64,000 bases of DNA. Source: Tetranychus cinnabarinus (taxonomy: Eukaryota > Arthropoda > Arachnida > Trombidiformes > Tetranychidae). Below, piece by piece: positions 48,624-59,960 of the stretch (position 1 is its first letter; every line of letters starts with the position of its first letter). A model generated the notes under the pieces. The model was not told the DNA's origin. It worked only from the letters and a program-made list of their open reading frames with translations, and searched no databases. The stretch is taken from positions 9,362,001-9,426,000 of the forward strand of contig WHVY01000001.1 of assembly GCA_022266195.1 (NCBI GenBank), given 5' to 3'. The position numbers and the translations under genes were made by a program.

Positions 48624-49140
48624 TGTTGTGTAACTACTGGTTCCAAGTTCTTCTAACACACTCTGAGCTTCCCTGAAGCTTTCAACAGCAGTATGGCTCA
48701 ACCGGGTTGAGTATTTCACCAAATGTTTCAACAGGGTTGAACTAAGAACTGAACAAGCTAGTCACTTCTAGCAGTAATAGTCCAAGACTATTCACAAGTA
48801 CAATTAATCACTGGTAATACCGAGTATTACGAAGGTTTCCACCAACCTAGTTGGCAACTGAGTATTCCGAGAATACTGAAGGGTAGATTCCGAGAATCTA
48901 TTACAATGAAGTCGACACACGTTGATATCTGATTCTTTAACGTTTAATCTATCAAAGGTCACTTAATTAATAATACAAAAGATGAGACTATTTATACAAT
49001 ACAAAAAGGAAATGTAAAGTCAGGATCTTACATAAAAAAGAAACAAGGAAATACCGAGTATTTCCACATTAACAGTGGCTAGCAACCCGGTTGCTAGTAA
49101 CAGCACTTATGAAAGGGCGCGAGTATCAAATTATACAACA
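48624..49140 (-). repeat. LTR, right copy (minus orientation)
   Basis: Reverse complement of 47262-47778, same length. The TATAAATA box is on the minus strand at 48989-48996, pointing leftwards through gag. Confidence 0.85.
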
Positions 49141-49189
49141 AGATCCATTGTTTTATTTGAAATGACATTTTCTGGTAAAGCCATTCAGG

Positions 49190-49600
49190 GGTTTGTTATT
49201 AAAAAGAGACAATGAACACTGTTGACACAAAGTGCGAAAACGGATAAAAATGAATTTCTTATAAATTTAGATTATGTTGGCTTGTAAGGACATAACAACT
49301 GTGATTAGATTCAAACTGCGATTCAAAAGTTTCTTTGACTAACAGTTTCGATCAAAGCAAGTTCGGAGTTCAAAACTTTGATCACTTTTTGTACCTTTAG
49401 GGAAGTAGATTTTTCCATAAAACTCATTTTACAGATGTAAATTTCAATTAAAAACCAGGAAATACTCTTCATTAAACGAAATAAACTTTTGTTTTTCTGT
49501 ACAACAGATTAATTCGATTTTCAGTTAAATGGTCCGATTTCTGTGTCCGTAACAGTTACGAAGCTGAAACTTATTTCTTACCGAAATACCGTACAAAAAA
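49190..49600. repeat. Diverged partial copy of the palindromic-unit arm
   Basis: Words such as CGAAAACGGATAAAAATGAA, TTTTTGTACCTTTAG, TTTTGTTTTTCTGTA and GCTGAAACTTATTTCTTACC match the left arm of the 42.6-46.8 kb units in the same order, at lower identity. There is no opposite arm here. It is an older single-arm relative of the same repeat family. Confidence 0.65.
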
Positions 49601-50177
49601 GATCTAATCAATAAGGAATAAACTCAAAAATCAAGATCCAATTTACTTATTCAATTCAATTAAGAAAGTGTTTAAGGCGAATAGTGAAAATTTTAAATAA
49701 CCTTATCCATTAATTATTAGTACTCTCTTTAAGTTTGTATAAATCAAATGTCTATCATCAAAAATATTTCGTACTTTCAGTTGAGCTTGGATCTTTTCGA
49801 AGACATTGTGCGAGAAGTCTAGTTTTTTCGCCTAACTTTGATAGTTTTTTAATCCAACTGCTCTAATAGATGAAATCTTTGCATATTAATTGATATAACA
49901 TCTATTTAACAATATCAAATAATCAAAACAGAGTAAAAATATCAGCAAATAACACGCCCAAGCTTGATATCACTTTTTGCTCAAGAAACTTTTTTTGTTT
50001 GAATTTCCCACATAAAACAGACTCCTTGGTTACCATTAGTTGAACCTTTTGAAGCATTTCTTCATTCTGTTTTTGTTTTGATTTTGCATCCATTGCAATT
50101 TAATTGTAAATTTTATGTAAATTGTTGTTTAATTGATTTCATTTTTACAGATTTGCTCAGTAGCAATTTTTGTTAAA
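49601..50177. other. Upstream region of mRpL2
   Basis: AT-rich DNA with the presumed promoter. A TTTTTACAG acceptor-like sequence at 50142-50150, 28 nt before the ATG, suggests a non-coding first exon further upstream. Confidence 0.4.
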
Positions 50178-51337
50178 ATGTCAAATCGCTTGTGTAGTTT
50201 GTTTTCTCAAATAAGTCTTCAAAATGTAGCCAAAATTTATAATGTGTCTCAACCTTCTAATTGCCTATTAAATGTTAAAACTTGTTCACCATCATCTTTG
50301 TTCGACCATCAAAAAAGAACCGGTGCTACCGTAATTTTCAAAAAAAATATTGCTTATCCGCGACGTTGCCCTGTTTTTAAATCAAGACCAGGTCCTTTCA
50401 AATACGTTTGGAAACCAAATCCACCTAAGGTAATTATTTAAATTGAAAAATGATCCTATTTTATTAATACTCTATACTATGATTCGATCTAATCGTTCTT
50501 TCGTTCTAGGATGGTGAATACACACACAGGACATTGATAGCTACAAAGTTAGGAGGTCGAGACCCAGAAACTGGAAGAGTTGCTATTAACACTATTGGTG
50601 GTGGAGTTAGAAAGTTTTACCGTTGGCTCGATCATTCATATCTTGGCAATGAAGGTGAAACTGTCCAAGAAAAAGTATTTAGTGTTCGATATGACCCATG
50701 GAATACTGCTTTGTTAGCCTTAGTAGCAAATGGTGGATTCAAAAGATGGATAATTGCCTCTGAAAATATGAAACCCGGTGATATTATTACTACGTCAAGA
50801 GTTATGCCAAAAAATCCAATTTATGCCAAGGAAGGCCAAATGTGGCCTGTTGGTGCCTTAAGTCCCGGTACTCTTATTCATCGAATTGAAATTGTACCAG
50901 GTAAGTACAAAACTTAAGAAGTGTTTATTGTTATTTATGTGTCTATTGAATTTGATTTTTACGATCTATTCTTACTTTTTCTGTTAGGTCAAGGAGCTAG
51001 GTTGGCTATCGCTGCTGGTACTAGTGGAGAAATTTTACGTCGGGCTGGTAAAAAAATCATTATTAGGATACCAAACGGTCAAGAAATTGGAATTGATGAG
51101 TGGTGCATGGCAAGTGTTGGCAGAGTTTCAAACCCCAACCATTACACTGTTAATACAGCTTGTACTGAAAGGAGATTCTGGAAGGGTAAACGACAAAATA
51201 AGGGAGTTAAAATGCGAAAAGATGGTTACTGTGGTCGTAAATTGAGGCCTCCAAAGCCACTCAGAATTGTAGATGCTGCCCAGTTGTTACCTCAGAAAAA
51301 AGAACAGTTAAAGCTACGAACATGGCATTTTTCATAA
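50178..51337 (+). CDS. mRpL2: Mitochondrial ribosomal protein L2 (uL2m)
   Basis: Three exons, 50178-50429, 50510-50900 and 50988-51337, with introns of 80 and 87 nt, join in frame to 330 aa. The ATG at 50178 starts a Ser/Asn/Arg-containing, acid-poor leader consistent with mitochondrial import. The L2 signature parts are clear: RDPETGRVAINTIGGGVRKF and YRWLDH, VRYDPWNTALLALV, the OB-fold strand region, then GTSGEILRRAGKKIIIRIPN, the CMASVGRVSNPNH loop, and a basic tail. L2 sits at the peptidyl-transferase core of the large mitoribosomal subunit and bridges to the small subunit. The C-terminus is shorter and less GVAMNPVDHP-like than bacterial L2, as is normal for the mitochondrial form. The identification is secure. 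Confidence 0.93.
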
Positions 51338-51632
51338 TATTTGTACTTTATTTTAATTTGGAAAAGGTCAGTTAAAATTAATGATCTCTGATCATAGGAT
51401 ACAATATTAAATTAAGAAACAGACGATTGAAAACAAAAGCAGAAAGTATTTCTTTTTTCAATGTTATGGTAGAAAAGAGATCAATTTATGAATCATGATT
51501 TACATTTCAATATAGTGAATTGTTGATTTCATTGAGTTTGGAGTAATATAATAATCATAAATATTAATTTATTAGTTTAACGTTATTTTTCATTTTATGT
51601 AAAGCAAGTGATGACTAAAATCTTCATCAACT
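51338..51632. other. Convergent 3' region of mRpL2 and the VWC gene
   Basis: About 295 nt between the mRpL2 stop and the stop of the convergent VWC gene. It should contain both 3'UTRs. No other feature seen. Confidence 0.4.
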
Positions 51633-54600
51633 TTAACCAAAACGTCCAATCAAGCTCGTGAAAAAGCTCAAAGTGTTTTTATAAATATTTCTAACATAAC
51701 CTGGAGATGATGTCCTATTGTTGTGTTCATTAGCTAATTTCAAATCAACTAGACTTGGTGAGTCAAGCATTCTACTCCTTTTGTTATCCACCTTCTGAAT
51801 ATCATCATCATTCTCTTCACGGAGTAAACTGAATTCTTCCGTGATTGGTTCTAAATCAATTTCATCTCCTTGAGTTGATAATATTATTGGGGAAGATTTA
51901 GGTGATGATGTTGTTGGATTAATTGGTGCTCCTGTTGTGGTAATTATTGACTCCGTATTTGCTCTATCTGACATTTCTGTAGTAATCATCTCAACCAGAG
52001 GATCTTGATTGTTCAAATGAAAGCCCGGTCGATAAGTTGTGGTTTTATATTCCTTTGAAAGCTCTTCAAAATTCATCTCATAAGGCGGTTTTCTGGTTTC
52101 GGTAGAAATTTCATCAACAAAATCTTTACTAGTCACTGAAGCAACTGTTTCCATCGATTCTGGTTCTTCTCTATCCTCAATCAAGCCTGAAGATATTGCG
52201 ATTATTCCTTTGATTAATGGCAGCTCAGTCGTTGTTATACTAGTTGGTAACATAGTTGTAGTTGATTGAATCGATGACTCCGTCAATAGCTTATTATTTT
52301 GGCCAATGTATACTTTTTTCTTTCGTGTATTTAAACGATTTGTTAAATCATTAATTGCTGATGCTTTTGTCCGATGTTCATTTCTCATCACTTTGACCAC
52401 TTCTGTAGTTTCTTCCTTTTTACCAACTTCATCTCGATTCTCCTTCACCAATGTTGCTGGCTCAATATTTTCCTGGATATTACTTGATCTAAATTTATTC
52501 TTGTGATTAGAAATGGTACGATTACAATGATCATATCTTGGACAACACTGTCCAGGAATATATTCAGGTTCACAGTCATATCGAAATCGGCATTCATTAA
52601 GAGCACAGCGAACAATATTGCGTTTACAATAACACGTTACACACGGACTTGGAGCGTGAGGTATTTTTTGACCATCATAATAGACTCGACCATCATATGT
52701 ACAACCTAAAATAGATGAAAATTAAAATAAAAAGTTAGATTGATCAAATAGTAAACAGAGTGAAACCATCAAAGAAATTAACTGATGTCTTTGACTTTAA
52801 TATTTCAACTTAAACGAATAGTTTTCCCAAATTTTTGATTAAATTTTATTTAAAAAAAGCTGATGTTGAGATCACCAGATCATTACAGTATATTGTTAAT
52901 CCAACATCTTTTGATTGTGTGATTGAATCATGATTTTGGGTAACTTTGTGTTTTAAATATCAATTATTATCAATCATGAACAGGAGAGTTACCATATTAA
53001 ATTGCTGGTCAAACCCATTTTCCTGCATTATGCTACATTTTAAACTTAAACCAAGGTTATTTATTATTGATGCTAATAAATAACCAATTATTGGTATCGA
53101 TTTGATTTGAAATAATAAGTTACATCAACATCAACCTTGTCCATTATTTTAACATTCATCAGGTTCAATGATCTGTTTAAGCAGTAAAGTTAATTTTCCT
53201 CAAAACATTACCCTGTTATTTTCAATTGTAAATGATATGGATTTTTAATAATTTATTGAGTTTTTCTTCAAAATGTGATCAATTGAATGTAAAATATTGA
53301 CTAGTAGAAACAATTTGTAACTTTCCAAGGGGAATTACACTCTCAATGAAAGCAGAAAGATGATGAACAAGAAAAAAAAGACTGTTGAATGTGTACAGAA
53401 GTCAAGGTGAGAGTGAGAAAAGCCTGGCAAATTGTTAATGATGATGATGATATTAATATGCATATAAAAAAAGCTGATATAATCAAGTCTCAACAGTCAA
53501 TCACCACCAACAGATTTGGATAATATTTTTGCATGATTTGGTTGAATAGGTTACAAAAAAAAGAAGCTCAGAAATGATGAAAAGGTAAGTTGCTATCTTT
53601 TTACCCTTAAAATCCGTAACCTTTTACCATAGTGTTAAACATTTCATCTCCTCACCCATCATCATCATCATCCTTGTTGATCTTATTCATGGTTACAAAC
53701 ACTTCCTCAATTCAACCCTGACCCAGTAACAAATGTCTGGTCAAGTTAACTTCCGTTACCGTTATTTTCAATTCAATTCACAGGTAAAGTGTTTGATATA
53801 AAATAGATGAGAGATGTGAAAAGCAAGGAGCACAAAAAAACTGGGCAACAGCTAAAAAGAGGTAACCCAAAACAAAACAACAAAAGGCGAGCAAAAGATA
53901 CTGAAAGATATTGAAAAGTAACAAGGTGAAGATGAGGATGATGAGCTTGGCGAAAAGGAAAAATAAAATGGATGAGCGATGTTATTCCCTTTGCCAGGAT
54001 AAATGAACTTGTTTTCCAAGTTCAATGAATCAAAACTAATCAGATTCTATTTTTTTGTCCTCATTGTGCTTCCCTTTTCATTCTTAACCTTCTTCTTATC
54101 CTCATCTTTATCATTATGCTTTTATATCATCAGCCTTTTAGGATATTTATGGAGACAGTTAGTGTACAAATTATGTACAAAAGGAAAACAAAAATCCTAT
54201 CAAATCTTAACATATCAGGTGTCAACAGTGTAAAGACAAGCGAAACACACAAATCATCCTAATACCGTAATCATTCAACAATGTAACCTTTGTGTATATT
54301 TAATTGTTAACTGTCAATTTAAAACAGATTATTTTGGTTAATCTTTCCCATTGTTGGAGAGTAAGATGTTGAAAATAATGTGACAACCAGAAAACACTTT
54401 GGTATAACAACGGAATGGCCATCATTTCTGGAAATGTATCATTTGTCTTTATTTAAACCTTCATTCAACCTAGATTCAAACTTGATCTATTTGACCTTAA
54501 ATTATCATAGGTAGATCAACAAGTAAATTGTAAGGTAAAATTAAGTACTGATTAAACAATAATAGAACCTCTCATCTCTTAAAGCCAACAATAGTCTTAT

Positions 54601-56908
54601 ATTCACACAAAAAAGTAATTGTTGAAAGAAGAGTCTAATCAAGGTTTGTAATACAAATGACAACATTGATTGATTGGTTTAAAGTTAAAATTTACTTACC
54701 ACAATCATAATCAGGACAACATTGTCCTTCCACTTCAATGGAGCGACAACCAATCGGTTTAGGTGGACAATGTTTATATGAACATGAGAATCCCGGTGGA
54801 CGACATCGACATATTTCACAGGGATGATCAGATGGGATTAAATCGCCCTTCTCATATGAATTGCCATTGATAAAACATGCTAAATTGAGAGATTGATTAA
54901 AAGTTGAATAAAATTAACCAAAGCAACTTGGACAAAACGATTCATTTTTAGGAAAACAAAATGTAAACAAAGGTTGAGCAAACCAAAGCTATGGCGCGAT
55001 AATCAAACCAACAATCACCCAAATTGTCCAAATTAATATTATGGAATGAATTTTCATAGTTTACCATTGAATGGTTAATAATCAGACTTTGACTTAGTCT
55101 AGCATAAATTAATACGAATGAATGATTCTAAGATATCAAATTTGGTGAAAATCTCAACATATTATGAGTAGTAACTTAGTTATGATTAAATCTCACTGCC
55201 ATTCTTGATAATATTTATGCATCCATTCAATATTTTATTATTATATTCATGATTCCTTCCCATTTCAACTGCCTCATCTAATATACCAACATTGAAATGA
55301 TTGATGAGCCTTTGTATTGTGTAAGGAAGTAACAAACAAACAAAAGTTGAGATGACATTAAGAGCCCAGGAAGATGGCAGAAAAGACGATAAAAAAGATG
55401 GCCGAAAGGATGGAGAAGATGATGTAAAGTATTCTTAAATTGACATAGACCATTCTTTATCATCTTCATCTTTTTTACGTTATTTTGTGGTTCCTTGAAA
55501 CCCAAAAATGGATGAAAATGGATGAAACCTGGAAACCTTTTTCTTTTGTGGTTCAAGCTCATTTTTTCATATTTTACTTGCTCAAAAACATAAATACATA
55601 TGCATTTATATGTATTTTATACATTATTACATATTACTTTTGCTTTCAAGTCTGAATATATTATTATATATTATCTTTTTATTTTCCTGGAAATAATAAC
55701 TTTGTAAGAAAAGAGATGAGAAAAAAAATCTTATATTGAAAGTTTTTCCTATTTTTTCCATTGCTTCAGAAAAAGTCTCCATGAAAGTCACTTTTTCCAG
55801 CTATTATTATTAAATGGAATTTAGTTTGTTGCTTTTTCATGATGATTTATTGATATTTCATGATTCACATTTTAATTTTACACATCTTCAACAATTCAAT
55901 TATTGTGCCAAAATCTGTGTTAATCAGCTGATGTTTTTACGCTTTTTATGCCTTTACTGCTTTTCATGCTTTCCTCACTCTTCAACCGTTAGTAAACTGT
56001 TACAGCATTTATTTTTATTGTTGTTTTTTTCTTGATTTGGTGTTTATTTGATATACGAAATTTCTTACACTGTTATAACCGTTGATTGATACACCATAAT
56101 GATTGATTACTCACTAGACATTGATCTATAAATGATCAATAATATATTATCTTAGGGAAGCAACGGTTAATCAAAAAGTAAACCTTTCACTTTTTCAATC
56201 TGATTCATGCTTTTGCCTCATCCATGTGCTTTTATATCGCTACTTTAACCCAATCAACTTTAATTGAAATGCTTCTTACTTGGTAATGTTTAAATTATCA
56301 TATAAACTGCTTAACTTTATTAACCATTATCTGTGCAAGTGGTTGTTCAATGTTTACATTTGGAAACAAGTTTACAAGTGTACTTACCCGTCTGATTTGC
56401 GAAATAAGGTGAAAGTTTAATTTGTGGTGCTGATGGCGATTTTGATCATGATGTTAATGATGACAAAGATGATGGCCAATAACATGGATTTGATGGTCCA
56501 ATGGAAACACGGAAACATAAATTGGAATCCATAAAGATGAAAGATGACAACAAAATAAATAAAACAAAAGGATAAATACAAGAAACTGGAAAAAGATAAC
56601 TTGACATATAAAATTGTTGCCTTTTTTACCATGAAACTGCCTCAAGCTACTTTGTATCTCAAGAAAATATTACCAAATATATTACAACATTAGACATTTC
56701 GTTGGTTAAATTGTTGTAACCATTATTAGGATCAACAAAATGACATTTGTTTACATGGTACATGAAAGTCAAAAATATGGATAAATGGTGGACAGAGGTT
56801 GAAGGAGTACGGCATAAGACAACAATGGATATGAGTAAACATAATCTTACCAGTTGATGCAGCATCCCATGTTGATATTAATATGAATAAAGCCAGATGA
56901 TATTGCAT
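51633..56908 (-). CDS. Secreted protein with two VWC domains and an acidic Ser/Thr-rich tail
   Basis: Four exons, 56851-56908, 56388-56429, 54700-54879 and 51633-52705, join in frame to 450 aa. Exon 1 encodes a signal peptide (MQYHLALFILISTWDAAS). Exon 3 encodes the first VWC-type domain, beginning CFINGNSYEKGDLIPSD with CEICRCRPPGFSC and ending GQCCPDYDC. Exon 4 opens with the second (CTYDGRVYYDGQKIP, CVTCYCKRNIVRC, GQCCPRYDHC). Each exon carries one domain with matching phase, a typical modular arrangement. The remaining 295 residues are low-complexity, Thr/Ser/Glu-rich, and probably O-glycosylated or disordered, with a short hydrophobic end (NTLSFFTSLIGRF). VWC proteins commonly bind BMP-type ligands or matrix; two-domain examples include brorin-like proteins. 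I do not identify an orthologue. Introns of 0.4-2 kb are much longer than elsewhere in the window. Confidence 0.8.
52706..54699 (-). other. Intron of the VWC gene
   Basis: A 2-kb intron separating the two VWC exons. It has AT-rich sequence and a GATGATGAT stretch near 53440. The 54003-54233 open frame within it has no support. Confidence 0.55.
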
Positions 56909-57472
56909 TGATACTGATTAAAGCTTGGATAAAACGGAAACAAAATCAAACAAAATGTAAAACAACTGAAAAAAAGAGTCAATGTAGTAATCAATAGACA
57001 GGGTCAGCAACTAAAGTTTACATTGAAGTTTATGGTAAAAAATATTTGACTCGGCTTGTTTCTCTCTCTCTCAACCTTACTTCTCACTCTCATTTACTCT
57101 CCTTTTACCTGTAATAGGAGGAGGAGGTGAAATGAAGGGAGTCAGGTAAGATGTTGATGATGGAAGGAGGAGAGCTAGAAAGTATGTTAAAGAAGATGGG
57201 AAAAGATGAAAGAGGAAAAAGTAGAAACAAAACTGTCAGACTTACTATCTGTTAACCTTTACTGGTTTAAACAAATTGTATATTTGACCCATCTTGGAAA
57301 CTATTCAATTTTAAATAACCAGAGTTCCTTCTTGAACTTGGACTGAAAAAAAAGGTTAGGTATTTATTAACTTAAAGCGAGGAGTAAGGATGAAGATTAG
57401 TAATGAGTAGTTTTGACCCTTACACAGGTAATTGAGAGTCGTAAGTCACTTGTAATTGGCTTTTTTAACTCA
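56909..57472. other. Upstream region of the VWC gene
   Basis: Purine-rich non-coding DNA (AGGAGGAGG, GAAAGAGG words at 57110-57240) with a CTCTCTCTC stretch near 57060. Probably the VWC gene promoter. No gene supported. Confidence 0.4.
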
Positions 57473-57901
57473 ATGTTTGTTTGCTTGAAACATTTGTTTT
57501 TGGTCAGTCTTTTTCTAGGTAAATATTGTTATTCCATAGATCTTGACACTCCCTTGTTGGTCAGTATTTTGAAGGTTAACATTAAAATAATTTTTAGGTA
57601 AAAAGATGATAATCACTGTTATTGCCCTGTGTTGCTTGTTTACCTTGAACGTTCACTGGATTAAACCTTATTATTCAATGTTGCCTATTAATTAACTTGA
57701 TTAGTTGATTTGTTTGATGTTAATTTTAAGAGGTCTTATAATGATTTAGGAATAAAAGTATTAGTTAATGTGATTAGACATAATTTGCTTCCTTCAACCA
57801 TAACTTATGCCTGTTATCTGGTTAATGCTTCTGGGTCTGTGGCTTTGGGTTATTGTTTTCCTACAAAGTTAGGCCTGAGTGATTGTAATCTAATTGATTA
57901 A
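57473..57901 (+). CDS. Candidate short secreted protein (weak)
   Basis: Exon 57473-57518 would encode MFVCLKHLFLVSLFL, a signal-peptide-like start, and is followed by a GGTAAAT donor. A TTGATTAG acceptor at 57703-57704 joins it in frame to 57705-57901, giving 80 aa in total. The mature part has three cysteines (YACYLV, GYCFP, DCNLID). The model keeps frame and has a plausible secretory start, but the donor is non-optimal and no homology supports it. Overall size and exon arrangement resemble the short secreted gene at 38023-38333, without obvious sequence similarity. I rate it speculative. Confidence 0.3.
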
Positions 57902-59960
57902 CCCAAATTGTGGTCCTTTGATTGACCAACTAGTTTCAACCTTACAAGGCTGATATTTGTTGAGATACAAGAAGTGTAATCATGTTAAGAAATTGAAAAG
58001 TGTAAAATAAGTGAATACACCAAAGAATTGTGTTTAACCAAGTGTAAGGTCAAATATAAAGATATCTCTCTGTTGGTAACAATTGACCAGTTTATATAAT
58101 ACAGTTAATACAGTTAATATATTTACTTGAGTTTATACACGTTTATTTAGTAATTGTAATCATCTTACATTTTCCCTTCCAAATGATTAATTTAAGATTA
58201 AGTTCACTTCAAGTCCAGTCAAGCTGATAATAATACATTTACATTGTCAACTCGGCGGTTTTGTTTTCCTTTCAAATTACACTCTAATGTTCATCTCATT
58301 TCAAACTGTGCTTCGTAATTAAATTAAAATCTCCTTTTAATTATCCATGTTAATTGTGCTCTGTTTAATCAAAAATATGTGTCTAAAATGTAAATGTAAT
58401 TAATCACAGTGGATTGATCACAATTTGTGAGATTTTCTTGTTCTCTTGTTTAGGGCCTGAAAAAAGGTTAACATTGTACAGGCCCAACATATGGGTTAAC
58501 ATTACTTCCAGTGTAAATAATATTTAATCAATTAAATGAGAGATGAACCCTTGTTAATCAACAACCAACCTTCATTTACAATTCAACAATCAACTGTAAG
58601 TATACCTATAAGTAAGTCCACAATTAAAGTGAATAATCTTGTAAATTGTAAGCTGTAAGGCAATAACCATTGATTGTGTATACATAAGCTGTTGCCTGTT
58701 TAAGAGGTTCAATTGTTTTAATCAGAATTGCAAGAGTGTAAATTGTTACTATTAGACAGTGTAAACATGAATAAAGAACTGAATTAAAGATGATTTCCGT
58801 AAATAATGGTTCAACATTAGTTGATTAAATGTCTGTTGCTGTAGTTTAAGTTTCATCTGATTTTTAGATGTTCAATGATTACAATCAAAGTAACCTTAAT
58901 CATCTTCATCTTACTCATTGTTATATCAACATTATTCTCAAGTGTTTATCAAAATTATTGATCACAGTTAACCTGTAATCATCCATTGTACAGTTAATAG
59001 TTAAGGTTTGGCAATTGAAAATCAGTGAATGAAGTAAAGACAAAATAACGAGAAAAAAAAGGATTAATGATTGTAAGTCAATGTTGATATTATATTTATC
59101 TAACAATCTAAATCCAATCAATGTTCATTCATCAGTGTAACTGATTCACATGAAATTCAATCATTGGGTTTGTTTCCTTCCAGTTAGATGATTTACTTTT
59201 GATTGTTTACTATTTGTTTTACCCAGTTAATCATTAACAAGTTAACTCATTGTTTCCAATCAGATCTTTCCGTTTTCCTAATCATTTCCTTACCGATCAT
59301 CTTTTCACCAGCCCCAGAATGGTGGCTGAGTGTATTATATTAAACACTATTGCCTGATAAGGCTTGCAAAAGATAAAGCTTTCAGCATTGTTCTCTATTA
59401 AAAAAATTGTAATTTCAAGATAACAAATGGTTTTGGTAAATTGAGACTTAATTTTATGATTAAACCAATAGCTATCTTGATATTGTTTTTTTTATAGAGA
59501 GCAATGCATAATGATTGCAATGTAAATTGACATTGACTATTGATATTTGAAAATGTTATTGATGTCGAATTGTCTTGATGTGAATCAATAATTGACATTG
59601 ATTAAGCAAATTTAATTACACTAACAAACAAAATCAATTACAAATGTAACATTTTAAACATCGCGCTTTTTAAATGAGAGAAATTCTCTTAGTTTTGTTT
59701 CTATGGAGACATTGTTCTAATTTCTATTTTAAGCTGTTTAACGGTTATTATTGTTAATTAGCGAATAGTTAAAACAATTATACAATTGTTTATTGATTTT
59801 TCATAATTAGTTTACATTTGACTCGTGTCTTACAACATTTCAAAGTTTCATTTTCTTTGTTTCAAATAGAATCAAACATTTCAACAAAGCTTTTAACCAA
59901 AGCTTTTAAAGCAAACGCAATTATTTGATTTCGTTTGGCAATTTCAAATCGAATACAAAA
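57902..59960. other. Non-coding region upstream of the RING/Tudor cluster
   Basis: AT-rich DNA. An inverted-repeat-like pair of short words (AACATTGTACAGGCCCAACA region at 58470) is not convincing. A GCGC-containing stretch and TTTCTATGGAGAC at 59698-59710, upstream of the Tudor gene, resemble sequence upstream of the paralogue at 63070. No gene supported. Confidence 0.4.

Larger units (their letters stand above)
47262..49140. mobile_element. Retroelement derivative with inverted (not direct) LTRs
   Basis: Two 517-bp LTRs at 47262-47778 and 48624-49140 are reverse complements of each other; I saw no difference by eye. Each has TG..CA ends. The unit is flanked by AGAT on both sides (47258-47261 and 49141-49144), consistent with a 4-bp target duplication for the whole unit. 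The 845-bp interior carries a truncated gag and, beside the right LTR, a primer-binding-like TGGTGGAGATGCCC (minus strand, offset 2 nt). Normal LTR elements have direct LTRs, so this arrangement is abnormal. No protease, reverse transcriptase or integrase is present. Confidence 0.88.

Noticed and set aside
47262..49140. Ordinary solo LTRs or a normal LTR retrotransposon
   Set aside because: The two LTRs are in opposite orientation, share one outer target duplication, and pol is absent, so neither ordinary form fits.
54003..54233. 76-codon membrane-like frame
   Set aside because: It lies inside the VWC gene intron and consists of T-rich DNA giving Phe/Leu runs.
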